Part shown: positions 28,386-36,935 of the stretch, piece after piece
How the letters are laid out: every line of letters starts with the position of its first letter
Numbering within the stretch: the first letter of the stretch is position 1
Source: Tritrichomonas musculus
Lineage: Eukaryota; Parabasalia; Tritrichomonadida; Tritrichomonadidae
Length of the DNA: 64,000 bases
Direction: 5' to 3'
NCBI GenBank assembly: GCA_039105265.1
Contig: JAPFFF010000002.1
Location: forward strand, 1,426,001 to 1,490,000
The notes under the pieces: model-generated
What the model was told of the DNA's origin: nothing
The model's input: the letters and a program-made list of their open reading frames with translations, nothing else
Database searches by the model: none
Position numbers and translations under genes: made by a program

Positions 28386-31300
28386 ATGAGTTCTCGTTAT
28401 TACTATAGAAAAGATACCAAATCATTTGTTATTGAACAAATCAGGTCTATCAATAATGAACTTCAATTAAAACCTCGTTTGTCAACATCTAAACCTAGTG
28501 ATTATGATGTTAAACATTTCAAGTCAATCTTAGAAAATTATCTAACTTCATTTGGTTTTAGAGAACATGAAGGTAATAGAATAGATGACATATCAATATT
28601 AGATTTCGTTAATAGAATGAAAAGAGAAGCAGAAGAACAAGAAGAAGAGGAGGAAGAAGAAGAGGAGGAACAATTTGAAGAAGAAGAACAAGATGATGAA
28701 CAAAAACAAAAAGAAAAACAAATCGAGGACAACATCAAAATTGCACATGATGCACTCAACAACGCACTTCAATTAATTAAATCTGAAAATATATTATTGA
28801 GACCATTACCACCAAAGACAAACAAACAGCCTCAACGATATGAAGACATTCGATTTAACAATGAAAATGCTGAATTAATTGAATACCTCAAAAAGTTTGG
28901 CTATAAAGGTGTTCATTCAAAACATGATTCATATTTCATAATCAATGAACCTGAGAACTTTGATGAAGCAGTTGAAGCATGTAGTCATTTCATTGACCAA
29001 TTCCCAAATGATAGTGAAAAGGTTGAACGATTAGATGAAGACAGTAAAGAACCGATTAAAATATATTACAAAAACGGTGTTTCATCAATTGAAGACATCA
29101 ATGATTATTTAACTGAAACAGTATTTAAACAAGAAGTGAAACCGTTCAAAATATATTTTCAATTGACTGGTATATTTGAGATACCACCAAAGAATGAAAG
29201 TGAAAGATATACATATGAGGCAAGTGATATTAATTGGAAGAATTATAAATCATCAATTCCGATAATCGTCAGAGAGAGTAAAGATATTGATAAAGTTAAA
29301 CTGTATGTTGAATCAAAGATTCATGAATATGAAACCACGGCTTCAAACATCAAATTGTGTATCGTTTGGTCTGTATCGTTTACAATCTCTCGTGTAGTTA
29401 AGATAACAGGAAAGATTGATGATTTACCAAAAGAATTCATTAAAAATAAATATATTATTATTGATAACATTGATGATTGTTTATGTTGGTATCGTTTCCT
29501 TGCTTGTTGTACAAAACCTGAATTAACAAACCAAAACAAAGATGAAAAGAAAACAAAATATAATACATCCGACAGAACCAAAGCAGCAAAGAAAATATTA
29601 TGTGAAGACCACGGAATAACTTATTCAACTAAACCTACAAAAGAAGCAAATCAAATCATCAATTCGTTCAAAGGTATCATGATTGAAGAAATGAAGGAAT
29701 CAGCGAAGAAGCATAACATCAATGTCAACATCTATGAATATTACAAAGAGAAACATATTTATGATATTCAAGACCAATGGCATAACGTCGATGATGAAAC
29801 AAAAACGTTTTCAGCTCTGTTGTATTCAAAGGATAAGATAATTCACATAATGTACATCATCAACGCTGAAGCATTAACAAATATTCATATATGCCCTCAT
29901 TGTGGTTCATACATTCATAAAGGACATGAACATATGGATAGATTCAACAGACATGTAGATAAATGTGATGGCAAATTCAAAAAGGATTTCATACCTTCAC
30001 GAGAAGCTTTGCCATATTGTCCACACATTTTAAACAATCCTGTTTATTTGTATTGTCTTTCATATGAACTTGAATGGAAGCCAACAATTCATTATATCAC
30101 TTATGATTTTGAAACAATGGAGCAAAAGATTGAAAAGAAAGTCAGTGATAAATCAGTTATCAATTCTCGATTGATTCCTTTGAGTGTTTCATCATGTGTG
30201 AAACTTGATAAAGGTTTGATAACAAAGAACTTTGATATAAGAACAAATGAATTCATTGCCAAATGGATTGAATGGTTATTTGTTGTTGGCTGTGATGTGT
30301 ATGTTGATAAGTTGAATCATTTGAAATCATTCATTAAAGATAAATCGGAAGAAGAACTCAATAAAATAGATTCATCATTGAAAACAATAACAGTATTCGG
30401 TTTTAATTCATCACGATTTGATTCAAACTTATTCAAAGAGCAATTGATTAAAAATCATTGGTCTATCGATAGCGGAATGATTGGAACTGCTACATCATTG
30501 AAACAATTCATATTGAAATCATCAAAGTATCCTATTCGATTACGATTCATTGACGCACAAGCATTTGTTGCTGGTGGTACGCTCAGACAGTTTGGAATCG
30601 ATTTTGGCGGTATTTTTAACAGTTCGAAAGGTGTATTTCCTTATGAAGCAATCAACAATGATAATTATAATGAATTGTTATCAAAGAATGAACCATTCAA
30701 ATATGAAGATTTTTACAGTTATCTCAATCAAAAGAACCCATTAACAAAAGCTGATTATGAAGAGTATTTGAATGATTCAAAGAGGTTTGCAACACGTTGG
30801 GATTATTTGTTATCATACAATGACAATGATGTTGAAATGATGATTAAACCTATTGACAACCTTATTCAAATGAATGCTGAATATAAAGTTGATTTGATTA
30901 GCAATCTTTCGTTATCAAAGAATGCTTCATGTATCAAATATGCTCTTGCTTACAAAGATTTCAACCCGAAGAACGACTATGAAATCATAAACAAATCAAA
31001 CACATTCAAACCAACAATGAAATGGTGGTTAAATAAATGTGATAACTATCGAAAGCAAGACATGAAACATAATCAATCAAATCAAAATCAACGCGATATA
31101 TCAAAATGTGTTAGTGAAAAAGATTTTGATGCATTCATGAAATTGTATGAATCAAATGAAACAGGTAAATGTCATTTGTGTGGTGAACACTTTACTCATA
31201 CCAACAAACCGACACTTGACCGAATAGATAATAATAAAGGACATCAAATTGATAACTGTTTGTTGGCTTGTGCTGAATGTAATCGTTTGAGACAACGTGA

Positions 31301-32945
31301 TGATGACAAGATAACAAGAACCAAAATACAATTGAAGAAATTCTGCAAGCTCCATCACCTGCCAACACTCATAACTGATGAAAAAGAATACTACAACTTG
31401 AGAGAGAACATAACAGGAGGTTTATCAAATGTACTTCATCGAGTGAACATCAGAGGTCAAACATTAATCAATAAACTCAAATATGATGCTGTCAATGACA
31501 GAATCATTAGCTATGACACTTCAAACATAGTTTCACACGTTGCTGGTATTGATTTCAATTCATTGTATCCTTCATCATTCAGTTCAGTAAAACATTCATT
31601 TAATCCTTATCACGGAGGAATAATGTACATGCCTGGTTCATTTATAAAACGATTTGATGTTTATGATGAAGATGGAAACAAGAATGAAAAGGTTCTTAAT
31701 ACTGCAATGAATATCATTCAATCAAAGAAACGATTTGATGCAAACCCTGAGTTTATATTCAAAGCTGAAGTCAAATTGAGATGTCCAAAGAATAAAATCA
31801 ATGATTTGATTAATTTCCCTCCTGTGTTTAGAAATATCAATATAATGAATGATGAGCAAACGATTGGAAGTTATATGTACAAATACATGAAAGACAATAA
31901 ACTGAATTCAGCAGATAAAGAAACAAGAAAGCTGACAATGTTGCTTGATACATGTGGTACATTTATGACGTTCTCGAATTACTTTTTATGGTTTTTAATC
32001 GACCACGGACTTATCATTGATGACATTAAGAGCTTGAGTTTATACGAGGCATATGACGGATTCAATCAATTTGTTTGTGAGTTTATGAAGAAGCGTCAAG
32101 ATATATTGTCGGGAAAGGCACACGGAAATGAAAAGTTTTACAAGATTAGCATGAACGGATCTTACGGATATGACGGTATGAATTCAGAGAACTTTAATAA
32201 AGTCAGAATTGTTGATAAAAATAAAGCTTTTCAATTGATAGCATCCGATACTTATCGCAATGGTTGTAAATTGTCAAATGATTGTTATTTGATACAATCA
32301 CAACCTCATTCATTCAAATGTAATACATGTCTTCAGGAATCATTTTGGACATTAGACAATGCGAAATACTGGTATTTGACTTTCATTTATGACTTTCTAT
32401 ACAAATGCATTGACATGAATAAGATTCATTTTAACTCGGTCGATACTGATAGTCTGTACATGTCTATAGCTGGTGATATGGATAAACCGATTGACCAGTT
32501 GTTTGATTATGTCATCAAAGACAAAACATTTTATGATAAACACATTTATAGCTTCATGCCAAACCCTGCAATCAATGATGTATATGATGAGAAAAAGATA
32601 CTCGGATGCTGTGTAGAAAAGTTTGGAGCAAATCAAGTTGCTTTGTGTGCTAAATGTTATACGATTTGGTCAGATGACAAAACAATTTCATTAAAGCTCA
32701 AAGGCATATCATTGAAGAAGAACAACATCAAATCAAGTGATTATAAAGATGTCATTGAAAAACAAACAATAATGAAAGGCAAAAACATAAACCTTCAAAT
32801 GAATGCACAACTTATGAGCAAGATAACTGTTATCAAAAATGCTTTAACAGCGGCGCATTCAAAAATGTTAGTATTATCAAATCATTGTTGTTGTCCTTAT
32901 GTCAATGGTTTCACTGCAAAGGATTATTTCATTGAGAATCATTAA
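28386..32945 (+). CDS. Protein-primed DNA polymerase B of element B, with OTU-like and HNH segments
   Basis: A 1519-residue family B polymerase. A glutamate-rich tract lies near residues 82-110. Around 357-490 an OTU/papain-like cysteine-protease segment shows DDCLCWYRFLACC and a late HIMYI. A zinc-binding stretch follows (HICPHCGSYIHKGHEHMDRF, about 500-528). Exonuclease motifs are YDFETMEQ (572), FNSSRFDSNLF (672) and YNDNDVEMM (811). An HNH-type segment (CHLCGEHF, PTLDRIDNNKGH, CLLACAECN; 927-968) sits before polymerase motifs A (DFNSLYPSSF, 1055), B (MNGSYGYDGMN, 1255) and C (DTDSLYM, 1353). The family replicates the element from a protein primer. Start at 28386, behind TTTTTTAATTATATCATAA. 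Confidence 0.93.
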   Translation: MSSRYYYRKDTKSFVIEQIRSINNELQLKPRLSTSKPSDYDVKHFKSILENYLTSFGFREHEGNRIDDISILDFVNRMKREAEEQEEEEEEEEEEQFEEEEQDDEQKQKEKQIEDNIKIAHDALNNALQLIKSENILLRPLPPKTNKQPQRYEDIRFNNENAELIEYLKKFGYKGVHSKHDSYFIINEPENFDEAVEACSHFIDQFPNDSEKVERLDEDSKEPIKIYYKNGVSSIEDINDYLTETVFKQEVKPFKIYFQLTGIFEIPPKNESERYTYEASDINWKNYKSSIPIIVRESKDIDKVKLYVESKIHEYETTASNIKLCIVWSVSFTISRVVKITGKIDDLPKEFIKNKYIIIDNIDDCLCWYRFLACCTKPELTNQNKDEKKTKYNTSDRTKAAKKILCEDHGITYSTKPTKEANQIINSFKGIMIEEMKESAKKHNINVNIYEYYKEKHIYDIQDQWHNVDDETKTFSALLYSKDKIIHIMYIINAEALTNIHICPHCGSYIHKGHEHMDRFNRHVDKCDGKFKKDFIPSREALPYCPHILNNPVYLYCLSYELEWKPTIHYITYDFETMEQKIEKKVSDKSVINSRLIPLSVSSCVKLDKGLITKNFDIRTNEFIAKWIEWLFVVGCDVYVDKLNHLKSFIKDKSEEELNKIDSSLKTITVFGFNSSRFDSNLFKEQLIKNHWSIDSGMIGTATSLKQFILKSSKYPIRLRFIDAQAFVAGGTLRQFGIDFGGIFNSSKGVFPYEAINNDNYNELLSKNEPFKYEDFYSYLNQKNPLTKADYEEYLNDSKRFATRWDYLLSYNDNDVEMMIKPIDNLIQMNAEYKVDLISNLSLSKNASCIKYALAYKDFNPKNDYEIINKSNTFKPTMKWWLNKCDNYRKQDMKHNQSNQNQRDISKCVSEKDFDAFMKLYESNETGKCHLCGEHFTHTNKPTLDRIDNNKGHQIDNCLLACAECNRLRQRDDDKITRTKIQLKKFCKLHHLPTLITDEKEYYNLRENITGGLSNVLHRVNIRGQTLINKLKYDAVNDRIISYDTSNIVSHVAGIDFNSLYPSSFSSVKHSFNPYHGGIMYMPGSFIKRFDVYDEDGNKNEKVLNTAMNIIQSKKRFDANPEFIFKAEVKLRCPKNKINDLINFPPVFRNINIMNDEQTIGSYMYKYMKDNKLNSADKETRKLTMLLDTCGTFMTFSNYFLWFLIDHGLIIDDIKSLSLYEAYDGFNQFVCEFMKKRQDILSGKAHGNEKFYKISMNGSYGYDGMNSENFNKVRIVDKNKAFQLIASDTYRNGCKLSNDCYLIQSQPHSFKCNTCLQESFWTLDNAKYWYLTFIYDFLYKCIDMNKIHFNSVDTDSLYMSIAGDMDKPIDQLFDYVIKDKTFYDKHIYSFMPNPAINDVYDEKKILGCCVEKFGANQVALCAKCYTIWSDDKTISLKLKGISLKKNNIKSSDYKDVIEKQTIMKGKNINLQMNAQLMSKITVIKNALTAAHSKMLVLSNHCCCPYVNGFTAKDYFIENH

Positions 32946-33055
32946 ACAATTAATTTGATGATTTTATTTTAAAAAATCAATTTTTTATTTTTGTTATAAA
33001 TGAGTCAACCAACTGAACAAACACAAATTGAAATACTGAAGCTGAATTTGAACCT

Positions 33056-33637
33056 TTGAAAGGTTTTGAAAGTGATTATGAAATACAAACAACTTTCCCT
33101 TATAACATCAAGAATAAGAAAACAGGAAAAATAATAGCTGAAGGTGAATACAGACAAAATGTTTATCCGTGTGTAAACCTAAATAACAAAATATATTATA
33201 AACATATTCTTGTAGCAAAGCAATTTATTGAAAACCCTAATAATCTGCCACAAGTCGACCATAAGAATAGAATCAAAACTGATTATCATCTTGATAATTT
33301 ACGATTTGTATCAAGTTCAGAGAATAATAAAAATAAATCAAATTATAAAGGTATTCAATATGAATTCATTGATGATATACCTGATGATGCAATTGTTATT
33401 GATTTCTATGAAACAAAGACAGAAAGGAAAGAATTTGAAGAAAACACGTATTATTATTACCATGATGATACTAATAATGAAGACATTTTTTATGCAAAGA
33501 TTAACGATAATATTTATAAAATTCTTCATATCAATACAAATAAATCAGGCAATGAATTTATTTCAATGAACGATATAAATAATCAAAAAGTTAGCGTATA
33601 TATTAATAGATTCAAACATCAACATGATTTGATTTGA
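33056..33637 (+). CDS. HNH endonuclease-like protein of element B
   Basis: A homing-type HNH protein. The order KGFESDYEIQTTFPYNIKNK (NUMOD4-like), a strand-rich middle ending YKHILVAKQF, then PQVDHKNRIKTDYHLDNLRF with an Asn-rich tail gives the usual NUMOD4-HNH arrangement of phage and large-virus free-standing nucleases. Element C has a close relative (46741-47076). The coding signal starts near 33000, where TTTTTTATTTTTGTTATAA forms the shared upstream motif; the exact start is uncertain. It sits downstream of the polymerase on the same strand. Cutting of DNA to spread itself is the family role; activity is not shown here. Confidence 0.7.
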   Translation: MKGFESDYEIQTTFPYNIKNKKTGKIIAEGEYRQNVYPCVNLNNKIYYKHILVAKQFIENPNNLPQVDHKNRIKTDYHLDNLRFVSSSENNKNKSNYKGIQYEFIDDIPDDAIVIDFYETKTERKEFEENTYYYYHDDTNNEDIFYAKINDNIYKILHINTNKSGNEFISMNDINNQKVSVYINRFKHQHDLI

Positions 33638-33643
33638 TTTGAT

Positions 33644-34936
33644 TTACTCTTTGAATACAGATAACGTTCTTTCATCGATGATACTTGTAATGATTCCAAC
33701 AGTCATGCGTTTTATTTTTGATGTTATTGCTGTCTCTCCTGAAAGAACTTTCAGCTTATTGTCTTCATTATCGATAAACACCTCATCACCAATACCATAA
33801 CATGATGAATCATTAACTTTCACAAGATAATCGCCATGACTTGCAAATGTTATACATTTATTTTTGTCATCGATTCTCACACATATACCGACATATTCTT
33901 TCCATGTTCCTGATGTCTTTACACTACAAATACAATCAGTTGTATCATCTGCTGTTGATGGTTTCCATTCATCACCAACATGTTTGTAAACCTTTCCTGT
34001 CATATACACAGGAGAACCAACAACAAAATCATTAACAGAGTTCATTGATGATTCAATCGGAGCATAATGAGTAATTGTATTTGAACCATTGGATGTAATT
34101 GTACCGTTAACCTTTAAATTAAAATCAATTATTGTATTTCTTGCAGTACCAAACATTTGAAAAGATTGAAATTTATAACCATCAACATATATATACAATT
34201 CACCTGAATTAGCAACTTTTGAAGATTTATATTCAAAATCAGTATTATATACATCATTATATCCAAAACTAATTGAAGTAATAACATTAGCATCAACAGA
34301 ACTATAAAATTTAGCTATATTACTTGATGGACTATTAATTGATAAGGAACCATTATTAGCTATATATTTATTTTCAACATATGATTTCAATGCAAAGTTA
34401 TCATTTACATATTTCACAGATGAAATCATATTATCGTTCACAGGTTGGTTGCTGATTAATGTGATTGATGCATCATATATATTGGTTAGAGTATCATCCT
34501 CGGCTCTCAATGAAACAATACCTGAAATTACATGAATATCTATCAATTCACTTGACTCACTACTTACTGATTTGTATATGATATTTCCACTCTTTCGTCC
34601 AGAATACGTAAATTCAGCTTCTTCATATGATGCATCATCAGCATTTCGTTTGAACTTCACGATAATATTTTTAGTTGTTAATACTCTTCTTATATATTCA
34701 TCTGGAATTTCACAACCACTATCATTCTGTGTACATTGAATTGCGATTCGTTCTGGATTTTCATCAACAACATTTGCGGTTTTAATGAATGGTGATTCGA
34801 TTTGTGCTCTAATGAAATTATATGCTATTGGATTACTTCTGTGAGATGCACTTACCGATGCATATACAATTTGGCCATCATCATGACGCCATATTATTGT
34901 ATCAATGCGTTTACCATTGCTATCATACCTGTCCAT
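33644..34936 (-). CDS. Fibre-like protein, C-terminal module (element B)
   Basis: A 430-residue strand-rich frame. An N-terminal module (MDRYDSNGKRIDTIIWRHDD through LISNQPVNDNMISSVKYVND) leads to a fibre-type repeat (FALKSYVENKYI). Its C-terminal domain runs from about residue 290 with SPVYMTGKVYKHVGD, KEYVGICVRID and GDEVFIDNEDNKLK, and resembles C-terminal or decoration domains of phage structural proteins. The frame closely matches the end of the element D fibre gene (54137). I infer a trimeric receptor-binding fibre. Its start region overlaps the next fibre frame. The stop lies 7 bases from the convergent HNH gene. Confidence 0.65.
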   Translation of the reverse strand: MDRYDSNGKRIDTIIWRHDDGQIVYASVSASHRSNPIAYNFIRAQIESPFIKTANVVDENPERIAIQCTQNDSGCEIPDEYIRRVLTTKNIIVKFKRNADDASYEEAEFTYSGRKSGNIIYKSVSSESSELIDIHVISGIVSLRAEDDTLTNIYDASITLISNQPVNDNMISSVKYVNDNFALKSYVENKYIANNGSLSINSPSSNIAKFYSSVDANVITSISFGYNDVYNTDFEYKSSKVANSGELYIYVDGYKFQSFQMFGTARNTIIDFNLKVNGTITSNGSNTITHYAPIESSMNSVNDFVVGSPVYMTGKVYKHVGDEWKPSTADDTTDCICSVKTSGTWKEYVGICVRIDDKNKCITFASHGDYLVKVNDSSCYGIGDEVFIDNEDNKLKVLSGETAITSKIKRMTVGIITSIIDERTLSVFKE

Positions 34937-36255
34937 GCTGTCAAAAGTGCTAGTAGAACCAGTTGTTTAAATATTACATCAATATGCATTATATCATCAT
35001 CTTGATTATCTCCCCAATTAACATCAAATATCAAATGAACTCCAGCATCAGGCAGCTTAGGTGTAATATATGCACCGTCATATAAGTTTGCTGGATATTC
35101 AATATTCAATTCAGTTCCGTATAAAGCAGTACTCAATGCAGATTCATTAACCAAATCAGTTGGAATTGTTGGGATTTCTGTTTTCAATGCATACTTATCT
35201 AATCCATAAGCCAATTCATCCTCATCAACAAACTTCTCATCAGCTTGTGCACTAGTAAAATAAGCTGTCAGGTCAACATCTTTAATATCACTCTTCAATG
35301 CATATTTATCTTGGAGAAATGCAAGATTAACAACACAGCTTTTGTTTGTTTCATCATAATCTTCATTTGCAATATAACAACTTATTACATTGATTCTGTG
35401 TTGGTTATCAAAATCATAAACAACTCCGCAACTCGTACTAAATTCTAATGTTAATGCTATATTTTGAACACCATTATTTAAAATATAATCATTATTATTA
35501 ATACTTGATATTGTGAATATTCCTTGATATTTAATGTTTTCATCAGTTTTATCATATCCATCAAATAACATTCCATATTGTTTCCATTTTTCTAAATATT
35601 GACTTGCATTAGTATAAAGAACCGAAAGAGTATTAATACTATTAGCTTCATCATAAATTAATTCTAATTCTTGATTGAAAGTAATTTGTTTATCAATTAT
35701 TTCTGGAATCTCATTTTTCAATGCATATTTACCTTCTGCGACTGTTTTCGTTTCATACTTATCTAATTCATAAGCCAATTCATCCTCATCAACAAACTTC
35801 TCATCAGCTTGTGCACTAGTATAATACGGTGTCAAATCAACTGGTTCTGGTAATTGACTCTTTAATGCTAATTCATCATTTGTTTCTATTGTAGCTGATG
35901 TTATTGAAACTAAAAACAGAGAATTTGCAATGTTATCATCTCGTCCGTATATAGCACCTGAATACTCTTCCCAAACAAAATAACTATGAAGTTCATCATG
36001 ATAAAACATTTGAAATCTGTAATCAGGTTCATATTTATCAACGATTTGATCAGGTTCAAATATAAAATCAAGCTTATTATTGGTAGAAAGTAAATTATTA
36101 CCAACATCAATTACATCATATGTCCCTATTAAATGAGCTCTTGCATGAAATGGTACATGAGCCGTATCATAATTGTATAAATCTTTATCAAACACAAAAC
36201 GTTTTATTGTTATAGGTAAATCTTTTGTGATAACATTGCTAGTACTATAAATCAT
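34894..36255 (-). CDS. Fibre-like protein, shaft modules (element B)
   Basis: A 453-residue frame dominated by phage-tail-fibre-style repeats: LTPYYTSAQADEKFVDEDEL followed by ELDKYALKTDIPE forms occurs twice, separated by strand-rich modules of about 150 residues. Such repeats (Y-x-K/S-x-x-A-D, ALKSDIP) mark trimeric fibre shafts in phage proteins. The last module (STALYGTELNIEYPANLYDG) is nearly identical to one in element D. It overlaps the neighbouring fibre frame upstream by 11 bases (MIYSTSN start at 36255). Probably a part of the same spike as the adjoining frames. Listed as parts of a Maverick. Confidence 0.65.
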   Translation of the reverse strand: MIYSTSNVITKDLPITIKRFVFDKDLYNYDTAHVPFHARAHLIGTYDVIDVGNNLLSTNNKLDFIFEPDQIVDKYEPDYRFQMFYHDELHSYFVWEEYSGAIYGRDDNIANSLFLVSITSATIETNDELALKSQLPEPVDLTPYYTSAQADEKFVDEDELAYELDKYETKTVAEGKYALKNEIPEIIDKQITFNQELELIYDEANSINTLSVLYTNASQYLEKWKQYGMLFDGYDKTDENIKYQGIFTISSINNNDYILNNGVQNIALTLEFSTSCGVVYDFDNQHRINVISCYIANEDYDETNKSCVVNLAFLQDKYALKSDIKDVDLTAYFTSAQADEKFVDEDELAYGLDKYALKTEIPTIPTDLVNESALSTALYGTELNIEYPANLYDGAYITPKLPDAGVHLIFDVNWGDNQDDDIMHIDVIFKQLVLLALLTAWTGMIAMVNALIQ

Positions 36256-36913
36256 TCATTTTGCGATAAGACTGTAAGTCCTGTTTCTTCGAATACTCGC
36301 TCAAGTTTGTAAGCTTTGCATATTCATCAAGATTAATCAAATCCATTGCTTTAGTTACTGCCATGGATGATAATATATATGATGCTTGTGCTGATAGTGG
36401 TTTATCATCATTCAACAATTTCTGTTGAACTTCTTCTGTTGGTTCTTCATTCGGATTCAATTGTAGTTCATTATTTTTGAGTACTTCAGGTATATCTGTT
36501 TTCAATGCATACTTATCTAATTCATAAGCCAATTCATCCTCATCGACAAACTTCTCATCAGCTTGTGCACTAGTATAATACGGTGTCAAATCAACTGGTT
36601 CTGGTATATCTGTCTTCAGTGCATATCCTTTTAATGCTTCATTTATTTTTGTCGTCAATGATTCTTCATTAATCAAGTCATCAGGTATATCAGTTGATAA
36701 AGCATAATTGTTGATAACATAATCACGCAATTCGTTAACAGCTTCATTCAATTGTTCCTCAGTGATTCCATTTCCGTTTGAAATCCCTACGTTTCCGTTC
36801 GATGTATCACCTTTGATAACATAATTATCGACATATCTTTTAATGTATTCGTTAATCAATCCGTCAATTGTATTTGTTTTTGTTATGTGTCCGCTCTGCT
36901 CAATCGTAAACAT
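36245..36913 (-). CDS. Fibre-base protein (element B, 222 aa)
   Basis: A 222-residue protein starting MFTIEQSGHITKTNTIDGLI. The N-terminal domain (MFTIEQ, NTIDGLINEYIKRYVDNYV) is shared with the element D protein at 56699 (MFTIEQAGGIKRVNTIDELI), so it is likely an anchor to the capsid. Fibre-type repeats follow (YALSTDIPDDLINEESL, LTPYYTSAQADEKF), and a C-terminal helix region includes NLDEYAKLTNLSEYSKKQDL. It is divergent from the large conserved gene at 36936, with 22 bases between starts. Role inferred: capsid-attached base of the fibre. Confidence 0.65.
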   Translation of the reverse strand: MFTIEQSGHITKTNTIDGLINEYIKRYVDNYVIKGDTSNGNVGISNGNGITEEQLNEAVNELRDYVINNYALSTDIPDDLINEESLTTKINEALKGYALKTDIPEPVDLTPYYTSAQADEKFVDEDELAYELDKYALKTDIPEVLKNNELQLNPNEEPTEEVQQKLLNDDKPLSAQASYILSSMAVTKAMDLINLDEYAKLTNLSEYSKKQDLQSYRKMNDL

Positions 36914-36935
36914 TCAATTTATTAGAAACTAAACA

